Of a stretch of DNA of 64,000 bases, positions 47,747 through 55,196 are shown one piece after another. The notes beneath the pieces were generated by a model that saw nothing but the letters and a program-made list of their open reading frames with translations, was not told where the DNA came from and did no database searches. This DNA comes from Primorskyibacter sedentarius (lineage in GTDB: Bacteria > Pseudomonadota > Alphaproteobacteria > Rhodobacterales > Rhodobacteraceae). Position numbers and translations under genes: made by a program. Location of the stretch: NCBI RefSeq assembly GCF_004342065.1, contig NZ_SLZU01000002.1, forward strand, positions 124,001 to 188,000, in the 5' to 3' direction. The first letter of the stretch is position 1, and each line of letters starts with the position of its first letter.

Positions 47747-48576
47747 CAGGGGCCTTCAAAGCTGCGGTCATGGCTGAGCGAGGGGATGCGCGACCGTGCC
47801 GTCGCAACCTCATCCAGGTCAAGATCGACGATGGTCAGCCCCGGTACGGTCCCCGCATCGGCCACGATCTCTCCCCAGGGGGAGATGACCATGGAATGCC
47901 CGTAGGTCGTGCGGCTTTTCCCGGCGCTGGCGGGGTGTGTGCCGGTTTGTGCGGGCGCCAAAACCCAAGCACCGGCTTCTATGGCGCGGGCGCGCAGCAG
48001 AGGTTCCCAATGGGCCGCGCCAGTGACCGGAGAGAAGGCCGAGGGCACTGTCAAGATTTGTGCGCCCGCCTGCGCAAGTGCGCGGTAAAGATGCGGAAAG
48101 CGGATGTCGTAGCAAATGCTGAGACCCAGCGTGCCGAAAGACGTTTGCGCGACCACGGCACGGGCGCCGGGGGCGTAGCCAGAGGATTCGCGGTAGCTTT
48201 CCGTTTCTGACACGTCCACGTCGAACATGTGGATCTTGTCATACCGCGCGCGGACCCCGCCATCGGGCGCAATCAGGAAAGACCGGTTGGCAAAGCGGCC
48301 CTCTGGCGGGTCGGATTTCACCGCGAGCGAGCCGATCAACAGCCAGATGCCCAGTTCTGACGCGGTGTCTCGCAGCCCCGCCAAGGTTTCATCCTGCGCT
48401 TCGGGGCGAAGCGTCTGTGCCTGATGCGGCCTGCTCATCGACACGCAATTCGTCACTTCGGGGGTCAGGGCAAACCCTGCGCCTGCCGCAGCGGCCTCGT
48501 GCAGAAGACCCCGGACAGTCCCGAGGTTCTGTGCCGGATCATCCGACGAGGTCAGTTGCAGCAGGGCCGTGCGCAT
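47746..48576 (-). CDS. carbon-nitrogen hydrolase (Nit2-like amidase)
   Basis: This 276-residue nitrilase-superfamily enzyme has the catalytic triad Glu40 (LTPEVTN), Lys114 (RYDKIHMFD) and Cys155 (LSICYDIRFP). Bacterial Nit2-like members repair deaminated glutathione or hydrolyse omega-amides. The glutaredoxin partner gene directly upstream favours the deaminated-glutathione role. The ATG at 48576 begins MRTALLQLTSSDDP and overlaps the grxC stop by one base. Confidence 0.93.
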   Translation of the reverse strand: MRTALLQLTSSDDPAQNLGTVRGLLHEAAAAGAGFALTPEVTNCVSMSRPHQAQTLRPEAQDETLAGLRDTASELGIWLLIGSLAVKSDPPEGRFANRSFLIAPDGGVRARYDKIHMFDVDVSETESYRESSGYAPGARAVVAQTSFGTLGLSICYDIRFPHLYRALAQAGAQILTVPSAFSPVTGAAHWEPLLRARAIEAGAWVLAPAQTGTHPASAGKSRTTYGHSMVISPWGEIVADAGTVPGLTIVDLDLDEVATARSRIPSLSHDRSFEGP

Positions 48577-48833
48577 CAGCTGGCCAAGAGCGAATCCAGC
48601 TTGCCCGCGCGTTCCAGCGCGTAAAGCTCGTCGCAGCCGCCGACATGGGTTTCGCCGACAAAGATCTGCGGCACGGTGCGCCCGCCATTGGCGCGCTGGA
48701 TCATTTCGGGCTTGCGACTGGGATCGGCCAGCACGTCGATTTCTGTGAAGGTCACGTCCTTCTGGGTCAGCAACCGCTTGGCCGCGTGACAAAAGCCGCA
48801 AAGCGGCGAGGTGTAGATTTCCACGTCTTGCAT
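48576..48833 (-). CDS. grxC: glutaredoxin 3
   Basis: This 85-residue dithiol glutaredoxin has the active site Cys12-Gly-Phe-Cys15; the more common form is CPYC. The TVPQIFVGETHVGGCDEL block binds glutathione. AAGGGA precedes the ATG. It is cytoplasmic. Confidence 0.95.
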   Translation of the reverse strand: MQDVEIYTSPLCGFCHAAKRLLTQKDVTFTEIDVLADPSRKPEMIQRANGGRTVPQIFVGETHVGGCDELYALERAGKLDSLLAS

Positions 48834-48869
48834 GTCTGGTCCCTTCTGACAGGCTTGCTTGTCAGGGAT

Positions 48870-49619
48870 TTAGGACTCGTTTGCAACGCGCGTCAGTGCG
48901 ATGACACAAACTTCACGCGCTCGGGAAGCGTAGCAGGCCTCTGTTGCCGCCGCCAGGGTCGCCCCGGATGTCATCACGTCATCGACCAGCAGGATCGAGC
49001 GGCCCTCCATCAAGGCGGTGCGTTTCGGGTGGGCGCGGATGCTGCCCATAAGGGTGGCGAAGCGTTCATTCCGCGTCAGCCCCTCCAGCGAGCGGGTCCG
49101 GTTGGCGCGGATCAGCAGGTCGGGGCAGGATGTGCGGCCTGTTTCGCGCGCCAGAGCGTCGGCCAAGAGGGCCGATTGGTTGAAACGACGGCGCGCCATG
49201 CGGGACCAGTGCAGTGGGATGGGCGCGATCAGCGTATCCTCGCGCAGAAGCGGCCTGGCGGAATGAGCCATCCACTTGGCCGCGGGGCGGACAACATCGT
49301 GCCGGTCGCCGTGCTTGAGCGACAGAACCAGCCGCCGCCCGGAATCGCGGTACATCAACGCGGCGCGGCCCTGTTGCCACGGGCGCTCCGTGGTCATGCA
49401 GCTGTCGCAATGGACCGGCACACCATCGTCGACCCCCGGAAGCGGTGTACCACACAGGTCGCAGACCAGCCCGCCGATAAATGGCGTGTCCCGCCAGCAG
49501 GGTCCGCAAAGGCCAAAGTCGCTTTCGACCATGCCGCCACAGGTCAGGCAGCGGGGCGGATAGATCAGTTGCAGTGCTGTTTGCAAACCCGCCCAAGCCA
49601 CCTTATGTCTCCGCCCCAT
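48870..49619 (-). CDS. comF: ComF-family phosphoribosyltransferase-like protein
   Basis: The 249-residue protein has an N-terminal zinc-ribbon (RCLTCGG, LCGPCW, CDLCG, CDSC) and a type I phosphoribosyltransferase domain with the PRPP loop LLVDDVMTSGATLAAA. The family acts in DNA uptake in some bacteria. The ATG at 49619 overlaps the start codon of the opposite-strand methyltransferase gene (shared bases in CATG). AGGGG lies about ten bases upstream. Confidence 0.92.
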   Translation of the reverse strand: MGRRHKVAWAGLQTALQLIYPPRCLTCGGMVESDFGLCGPCWRDTPFIGGLVCDLCGTPLPGVDDGVPVHCDSCMTTERPWQQGRAALMYRDSGRRLVLSLKHGDRHDVVRPAAKWMAHSARPLLREDTLIAPIPLHWSRMARRRFNQSALLADALARETGRTSCPDLLIRANRTRSLEGLTRNERFATLMGSIRAHPKRTALMEGRSILLVDDVMTSGATLAAATEACYASRAREVCVIALTRVANES

Positions 49620-50436
49620 GACTGCTGTGCCCCTGACCGACCTTGCGGCGCTTGACCGCAACCGCGCCCGTGCCGCGCGTGCGCCCGCAATGTTCCTGCA
49701 CGAGGCTGCACGGGATGAGGTCGAGGATCGACTCTCGATGGTTAACAGGCAGTTTACCAATCCAGCGATCATCACGCCTTTTCCCGAAATATGGCAGGAT
49801 TTCCTGCCCGGCGCGAAGATCGTGGCCGATACCGAGGTTCTGGCGCTGCAAGAGGGCGCGCATGATCTGGTAATCCATGCGCTTGCGCTGCATTGGGCGA
49901 ATGATCCGGTAGGGCAGCTGATTCAGTGTCGGCGCGCGTTGCGGCCCGATGGGCTGCACCTGTCGGTGGCATTTGGCGGACAAACGCTGCACCAGCTGCG
50001 CAGCGCATTGGCGCAGGCAGAAAGCGCCGTCACAGGCGGGTTGTCGCCGCGTGTCGCCCCCATGGCAGAGATACGCGATCTGGGCGCGCTGTTGCAACGG
50101 GCGGGGTTCAACCTGCCTGTCGCGGACAGCCTGCCCATGACCGCCAGCTATGCGACCCCGCTGCACCTGATGCAGGACCTGCGGGCAATGGGCGAAGGCA
50201 ACGCGCTGAGCGCCCGGCTGCGCCATTTCACCCGCCGCGACGTGATCGCCGAGGCCACCCGGATCTATGCCGAAACATGGGGCGCCGCTGACGGCCGCAT
50301 CCCCGCCACGTTCGAGATGATTTTCCTGACCGGCTGGGCCCCACATGACAGCCAGCCAAAGCCCCTGCGGCCCGGAACTGCGGCGCATCGTCTTGCCGAC
50401 GCGCTTGGGGCGCGCGAAACGCCGCTGAAAGATTGA
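49618..50436 (+). CDS. SAM-dependent methyltransferase, NDUFAF5/BioC-like
   Basis: The 272-residue class I methyltransferase resembles proteins of the NDUFAF5 type: LTDLAALDRNRARAARAPAMFLHEAA at the start, then LVIHALALHWANDPVGQLIQCRRALRPDGL. No ribosome site precedes the ATG. A possible promoter TTGCAA-N16-TTATGT ends about ten bases upstream, so the mRNA may be nearly leaderless. Substrate unknown; mitochondrial relatives modify respiratory complex I. Confidence 0.85.
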   Translation: MTAVPLTDLAALDRNRARAARAPAMFLHEAARDEVEDRLSMVNRQFTNPAIITPFPEIWQDFLPGAKIVADTEVLALQEGAHDLVIHALALHWANDPVGQLIQCRRALRPDGLHLSVAFGGQTLHQLRSALAQAESAVTGGLSPRVAPMAEIRDLGALLQRAGFNLPVADSLPMTASYATPLHLMQDLRAMGEGNALSARLRHFTRRDVIAEATRIYAETWGAADGRIPATFEMIFLTGWAPHDSQPKPLRPGTAAHRLADALGARETPLKD

Positions 50437-50491
50437 CCTATGCTGCATTCAGGATATGTCGGACTTAACCAAATCGAACGGATGCCCGCCA

Positions 50492-51553
50492 ATGCTTGAT
50501 GCCACCCCCTCTGCCAGCCGTCCCGCCCATGCGCCCGCCGACCATCCAAAGGTGCAGGCCCCAAAGATCGGCGTGCTTCTTGCCAATCTTGGCACGCCGG
50601 ACGGGCATGATTACTGGTCGATGCGGCGCTACCTGAACGAATTCCTTTCAGACCAGCGGGTTATCGACTACCCGCGCTGGAAGTGGCAGCCGCTGTTGCA
50701 ATTGATCATCCTGACGAAACGTCCCTTCAGCTCCGGTGCCGCGTATCGGTCGATCTGGAACGAAGAGAAGGACGAAAGCCCGCTGATGACGATCACCCGC
50801 GACCAGACCGCAGCGATCGCGGCCGAGGTGAAGGCGCGGCATGGCGATCAGGTGATGGTGGATTTCTGCATGCGCTATGGCAACCCGTCGACCGAATCGA
50901 AGGTCCGCACGATGGTCGAGGCCGGCTGCCACAAGATCCTGTTTTTCCCGCTCTATCCGCATTACGCCGGCGCGACCTCCGGCACGGCCAATGACCAGTT
51001 CTTTCGTGCCTTGATGAAGGAAACCTGGCAGCCGACCGCCCGCGTGGTGGACCCCTATTTCGATCAACCGCTCTATATCGAGGCGTTGGCGCAATCAGTG
51101 GAACGTGCCTATGCCGAAATGGCGGAAAAGCCCGACATCTTGGTCTGTTCGTATCACGGAATGCCGAAACGCTACCTGATGCAGGGCGACCCCTACCATT
51201 GCCAGTGCCAAAAGACGACGCGACTGCTGAAAGAGCGGCTGGGTTGGGCGGATACCAAGATCTGCACCACTTTCCAGTCGGTCTTTGGCCCCGAAGAGTG
51301 GCTGAAACCCTATACGGTGAAAGAGGTCGCCCGGCTGGCAGAGGAAGAGGGCAAGAAGAAGATCGCGGTCATCGCGCCGGCGTTTTCTGCCGATTGCATC
51401 GAGACTCTGGAAGAGATCAACGAAGAGATTCGCGAAAGCTTTGAAGAAGCGGGCGGTGAGCAGTTCACCTATATTCCCTGCCTCAACGACGATCCGGCGC
51501 ATGTCGCCGCGCTGGCAACGGTTATCGACGACAATCTGAAAGGCTGGGTCTGA
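50492..51553 (+). CDS. hemH: ferrochelatase HemH
   Basis: This 353-residue enzyme inserts ferrous iron into protoporphyrin IX. Family motifs are GVLLANLGTPDG, YWSMRRYLNEFLSDQRVIDYP, LFFPLYPHYAGATSGT, SYHGMPKRYLMQGDPY with the catalytic histidine, and IAPAFSADCIETLEEI with the catalytic glutamate. The ATG at 50492 (MLDATPSASRPAHAPADHP) is preferred on family length; an in-frame ATG at 50456 would add 12 residues. It ends at a bidirectional terminator. Confidence 0.95.
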   Translation: MLDATPSASRPAHAPADHPKVQAPKIGVLLANLGTPDGHDYWSMRRYLNEFLSDQRVIDYPRWKWQPLLQLIILTKRPFSSGAAYRSIWNEEKDESPLMTITRDQTAAIAAEVKARHGDQVMVDFCMRYGNPSTESKVRTMVEAGCHKILFFPLYPHYAGATSGTANDQFFRALMKETWQPTARVVDPYFDQPLYIEALAQSVERAYAEMAEKPDILVCSYHGMPKRYLMQGDPYHCQCQKTTRLLKERLGWADTKICTTFQSVFGPEEWLKPYTVKEVARLAEEEGKKKIAVIAPAFSADCIETLEEINEEIRESFEEAGGEQFTYIPCLNDDPAHVAALATVIDDNLKGWV

Positions 51554-51583
51554 TCCCGCCTTTCGCTATCATCCAGGCATGAA

Positions 51584-51617
51584 AAAAGGGCGGCGCAATC
51601 GCACCGCCCTTCTTTTT
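51584..51617. terminator. bidirectional intrinsic terminator
   Basis: AAGGGCGG (51586-51593) pairs with CCGCCCTT (51604-51611). The plus strand continues with CTTTTT and the minus strand with a run of six Us. It separates the convergent hemH and 66-residue protein genes. Confidence 0.85.
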
Positions 51618-51637
51618 GTCTAAATCCCTAGGGGATA

Positions 51638-51838
51638 TTAGTCAGCAACGGCTGCTGCGATCACTGCCAGCAGAACCAGCGGAATGATCAGACCAGCGGA
51701 AGAGGAAGAAGCTTGTGCTTCTTCAACAACCACGACGGGCTCCATAACCACGTCGTCTTTTGCTGCGGAACCCATGGAACCAGCCATTGCGGTCGAAGCG
51801 GCTGCTGTCATTACAGCGGCGAGTGCGAGTTTCTTCAT
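51638..51838 (-). CDS. 66-residue secreted or membrane-anchored small protein
   Basis: The ATG at 51838 has a textbook GGAGG site six bases upstream. The product has a signal peptide (MKKLALAAVMTAAASTAMAG), a short acidic/valine-rich stretch (DDVVMEPVVVVEEAQ), four serines, and a C-terminal hydrophobic helix (GLIIPLVLLAVIAAAVAD). It would have the N-terminus in the periplasm after cleavage and one membrane anchor. I know of similar small proteins downstream of hemH in Rhodobacteraceae, but no function. Good translation signals suggest strong expression. Confidence 0.8.
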   Translation of the reverse strand: MKKLALAAVMTAAASTAMAGSMGSAAKDDVVMEPVVVVEEAQASSSSAGLIIPLVLLAVIAAAVAD

Positions 51839-51987
51839 TGTATACCTCCAGTAATACGCTTGCCGTATCCACGCATGGAATAAACGGCAAGCACCCAAGA
51901 CTTACCTCGTAACTCTGTCTAAGCAGCAATTTGGGCCGAATGCAAACCCAAGTTGGAGGCTCTGGAAACCGCTCCGGCGCAATGTCG

Positions 51988-52590
51988 TCAAATTAGCAAC
52001 ACTTGCGTTCCGACCTTGGCCAGACTGAACAGCTCTGCGATGTGTTCGTTGTACAAGCCGATGCAACCATTGGAAGAACGGCGTCCGATCTTGCGGGTGT
52101 CGTGCGTGCCGTGGATGCGATAATACTGCCAGCTGAGATAAAGCGCATGAGTCCCCAGCGGGTTATCCGGGCCGGGGCCGACATAATCCGGCCACTCCGG
52201 ATTTCGCTGTTTCATCGACGGGGTCGGGCGCCATTCGGGGCCTTCGACCTTGCGCACAACGCTTGTCCGGCCGCGGCGCGTCAGATCCTCTGTCAATGGC
52301 ACGGAGGAGGGGTAGAGCTTGTAGATCCGCTCATCCTCGGACCAGTAATGCAGCGCGCGTGACGTCAGATCGACCAGAACCGCACCATTATTCAGCGAAC
52401 TGAAATACGGGCGCCAGTCCAGCGACCGAAAGCTGGATATGTTGCGGCGGACCGCACGGGAAATGTCACGTTCGATCTCGACGGTATCGGCACCATCCAC
52501 ATCCTGCGCCAAGGCGGGAGTGGCGGCAAAGGCGGCACCTGCGGCAAGAAAGCCGCGGCGGTCAAAAGCAGGAATGCTCGGCTTTTTCAT
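51988..52590 (-). CDS. L,D-transpeptidase (YkuD domain) with a Tat-like signal
   Basis: This 200-residue protein has a twin-arginine type leader DRRGFLAAGAAFAATPALAQ and a YkuD domain. The catalytic region runs HGTHDTRKIGRRSSNGCIG with His160 and Cys176, fitting the HGx...S-x-GC pattern. It would cross-link peptidoglycan or attach proteins to it. GGAG precedes the ATG. The usual arginine after the catalytic loop (GC-I-R) is replaced by a glycine. Confidence 0.88.
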   Translation of the reverse strand: MKKPSIPAFDRRGFLAAGAAFAATPALAQDVDGADTVEIERDISRAVRRNISSFRSLDWRPYFSSLNNGAVLVDLTSRALHYWSEDERIYKLYPSSVPLTEDLTRRGRTSVVRKVEGPEWRPTPSMKQRNPEWPDYVGPGPDNPLGTHALYLSWQYYRIHGTHDTRKIGRRSSNGCIGLYNEHIAELFSLAKVGTQVLLI

Positions 52591-52757
52591 CTTGGTACTC
52601 CATGAGTAAATCAGGCATTTGATACCATATTTATGGCTGGAATGCCTCAGTCGCAATCCAAACCGGCGTCATTGTGCCATTTCACACGGAAGTGGGTTTG
52701 AATAGCAACCAAAGCGGCGTTATGGCTGAATTAAACTAAAGAACGGATGACAGACTC

Positions 52758-53276
52758 ATGATGCGCGTGACCTTTTTGATGATTTCGTTGGCGCTGGGGC
52801 TCGCAGCTTGTGCACCCGCGCCTGTCATCACCACCCCTGTTCTGGCAGATGGCAAACCCGCGCCATCAGTCTATCGGATCAGTTCGGCCCAGTCGGACCG
52901 CATCCAGTTCAGAATGCTTGATTCGGTCAACGCCCTGCGCCAGGAGGTCGGGGCGCAGCCGGTACAGCTGAATGCACAGCTCAACGCCGCCGCCGCCACG
53001 CATGCGCGCGACATGTCGGTGCAGAATCGCCCTTGGCACTTCGGATCGGACGGGTCCTCGCCCCTCGATCGCGTTCGCCGCGTCGGTTACACTGGCCAGA
53101 TGCTGGGCGAGAACATCTCGGAAACCTACGAGACGGAACTCGAAACCCTCGCCGCCTGGATGGAATCCGAGGGAACGCGAACCGTGATCGTCGACCCGGA
53201 TGCCCGCGAAATGGGCTTTTCCTGGTACCAGGAACCGAATGGCAAGATCTGGTGGACCCTTGTGATGGGCGGCTGA
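52758..53276 (+). CDS. CAP/SCP-domain lipoprotein
   Basis: This 172-residue protein has a lipoprotein leader (LGLAACAP, lipid-modified Cys18). The CAP domain keeps THARDMSVQNRPWHFGSDG, the region containing the CAP histidines, and GENIS, followed by a tail with EMGFSWYQEPNGKIWWTLVMG. It sits between two L,D-transpeptidase genes and probably acts at the cell envelope. Confidence 0.88.
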   Translation: MMRVTFLMISLALGLAACAPAPVITTPVLADGKPAPSVYRISSAQSDRIQFRMLDSVNALRQEVGAQPVQLNAQLNAAAATHARDMSVQNRPWHFGSDGSSPLDRVRRVGYTGQMLGENISETYETELETLAAWMESEGTRTVIVDPDAREMGFSWYQEPNGKIWWTLVMGG

Positions 53277-53306
53277 CGCGCCACATCTGCCACCCCGCGA
53301 TGCGTA

Positions 53307-53327
53307 GCCCCGGCCTTGAGCCGGGGC
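53307..53327. terminator. hairpin terminator between the CAP and L,D-transpeptidase genes
   Basis: GCCCCGGC and GCCGGGGC form a perfect 8-bp stem around a 5-base loop, 30 bases after the CAP gene stop. It lies between convergent genes. U tracts are weak. Confidence 0.6.
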
Positions 53328-53340
53328 CTTGCGTTTCAAA

Positions 53341-53835
53341 TCACGGCTGGATCGAGATCGGCGTCCCGTTCCGGACCATCGCGTAGATCTTTTCCATCTC
53401 ACGGTCAGTCACGGCAATGCATCCGGCCGTCCAGTCACGCCCGCCTTTGCGGTATTTCTTGGGTCGGCCGTGAATGAAAATGTCGCCGCCCGGGCTTTCG
53501 CCCATCGCCAACGCCTCCGCGATATCGGCCTCGTTGGGATAGTTGATCCCGATCGAAAGATGGAATTCGCTGTTCGGATTACGCCGGTCGATAAGGTAGT
53601 TGCCCTCGGGCGTGCGCCCGTCGCCGCTGATCTTCTTGTCACCATTTGGCGAGAAGCCCAGCCCGATGTCATAGGCCTCAAGCACTTCGGTGTGGTGCAG
53701 CAGATACATCCGCCGCGCGCCCTTGTTGACGACGATCTGCGTCACCTCGGGACCATTGTAAGATTTGAACTTGCTCGCGCAGCCTGCCACGCCGATGATC
53801 AGCATGGCCGCCACGATTAACCTGATTACTCGCAT
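53341..53835 (-). CDS. L,D-transpeptidase family lipoprotein (YkuD domain)
   Basis: This 164-residue protein has a lipobox ending at Cys19 (GVAGC). The YkuD domain carries the catalytic motif IFIHGRP...DWTAGCIAVTD with His122 and Cys139. It is anchored in the periplasmic space by lipid and should act on peptidoglycan or Braun-type attachments. It is the last gene of the long minus-strand series that starts at hslO. Confidence 0.9.
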   Translation of the reverse strand: MRVIRLIVAAMLIIGVAGCASKFKSYNGPEVTQIVVNKGARRMYLLHHTEVLEAYDIGLGFSPNGDKKISGDGRTPEGNYLIDRRNPNSEFHLSIGINYPNEADIAEALAMGESPGGDIFIHGRPKKYRKGGRDWTAGCIAVTDREMEKIYAMVRNGTPISIQP

Positions 53836-53935
53836 ATCTCTGCCCGTATCGTTTCTTATTGTCAGTGGGCGCAGAATACATTTTCACGGCGTTCAGAGGT
53901 AGAGGCAATTTTGACAAGCCCTCTGTTCGTCAGTT

Positions 53936-55150
53936 TTACAGACTGAACGCGGCGACAAGCTCGACATGAGTTGACCAGCGAAACTGGTCGACGACATCCA
54001 GCCAATCCAACTGGTAACCTGCATCGACAAGCAGCTTTGCGTCGCGGGCAAACGTCACCGGGTTGCAGGAAACATGGGCGATGACGGGAATCCCGCTCTT
54101 TGCCAGCTCTGCCACCTGCGCCTGCGCCCCTGCGCGCGGTGGGTCGATCACAGCCGCGTCGAACCCCTTCAGTTCAGCGGCATCCAGCGGATTGCGGAAA
54201 AGATCGCGCGTGGCATGGGTAACGGCGCGCAACCCTTGGGATTTGCGCCACCCGGCGTCCAGCGCCTTCATCATCTCGGCATCGCCTTCAACAGCGTGGA
54301 CCGCTGCCTTTTCCGCCAATGGCAGGGCAAATGTCCCGCATCCGGCGAAAAGGTCGATGATTCGCGGGGCATTCCCGACTGCCTCGCTGACGGCACCACG
54401 CAGCGCAGCCTCGCCCTCGGGCGTGGCTTGCAGGAATGCCCCTGATGGCGGCACGACACGAACCGAGCCAAAGATCTGCTCTGCCGGACGCCGGTTCAAA
54501 GAAATCTCATCGCCCCATGACAGGCGCGCCAGATCGAACTGCTCTGCAATGGCGGCGATCTGCATCTGAAGCTGCGGATCAACCTCCTTGCCGCCCGACA
54601 CGGCAACATCCAGCCCCATCAGCGAGGCTGTGACCATCACCGACAGCTCCGCCTTGCGACTGGTCCCGACAATGGCCAGCGCCTCGACCATCGGAAGCGC
54701 TGCGGCAATGGCAGGATCAACCAGCAGGCAATCAGGCACCTCGACAATCACGTCGGCGCCGCGCTTGTGGAACCCGGCCATCGCGCCCTTTTTGGTCCGC
54801 TTTGCTGAAAACCCCGCGCGGCGGCGGGTGGAGGGCGGCGACGTCACGATCCGGCGCGGCACCACATCCAACCCATGGGCAGAGAGCGCATGCCGGACCA
54901 TTCCGATCTTCCAATCCGCAACGAACTGGTCAGACGCATGTTGAAGCTGGCACCCCCCGCAAGCCCCGGCATGGCGGCATGGCGGCTTCACCCGATCCGA
55001 GGAGGGCGTCACGATCTTCGGCTGAGGCATGGCCGTGCCATGTATGTCGCCCGCGACCACTTCGCCCGGCAAGGTGCGCGGCACAAAGACCGGCCCCGGC
55101 GCAATTCCGTCGCCGTGATGTCCCAGCCGTTCTATCGTCAGTCTTGTCAT
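53936..55150 (-). CDS. RlmD/TrmA-family RNA (uracil-5) methyltransferase
   Basis: This 404-residue class I methyltransferase has an N-terminal TRAM-like region, a [4Fe-4S] site (Cys58, Cys64, Cys67 in CRHAGACGGC, and a fourth in VPDCLLVD), SAM-binding IIDLFAGCGTFALPLA, and the catalytic HVSCNPVTFARD. It should methylate a uracil in 23S rRNA or tRNA; which one is not clear. It lies 46 bases after the ABC transporter pair. Confidence 0.92.
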   Translation of the reverse strand: MTRLTIERLGHHGDGIAPGPVFVPRTLPGEVVAGDIHGTAMPQPKIVTPSSDRVKPPCRHAGACGGCQLQHASDQFVADWKIGMVRHALSAHGLDVVPRRIVTSPPSTRRRAGFSAKRTKKGAMAGFHKRGADVIVEVPDCLLVDPAIAAALPMVEALAIVGTSRKAELSVMVTASLMGLDVAVSGGKEVDPQLQMQIAAIAEQFDLARLSWGDEISLNRRPAEQIFGSVRVVPPSGAFLQATPEGEAALRGAVSEAVGNAPRIIDLFAGCGTFALPLAEKAAVHAVEGDAEMMKALDAGWRKSQGLRAVTHATRDLFRNPLDAAELKGFDAAVIDPPRAGAQAQVAELAKSGIPVIAHVSCNPVTFARDAKLLVDAGYQLDWLDVVDQFRWSTHVELVAAFSL

Positions 55151-55196
55151 GGTGCTGCACTACCCCGGCGCGGCGGTACGATCCAGCCCGGATTGG

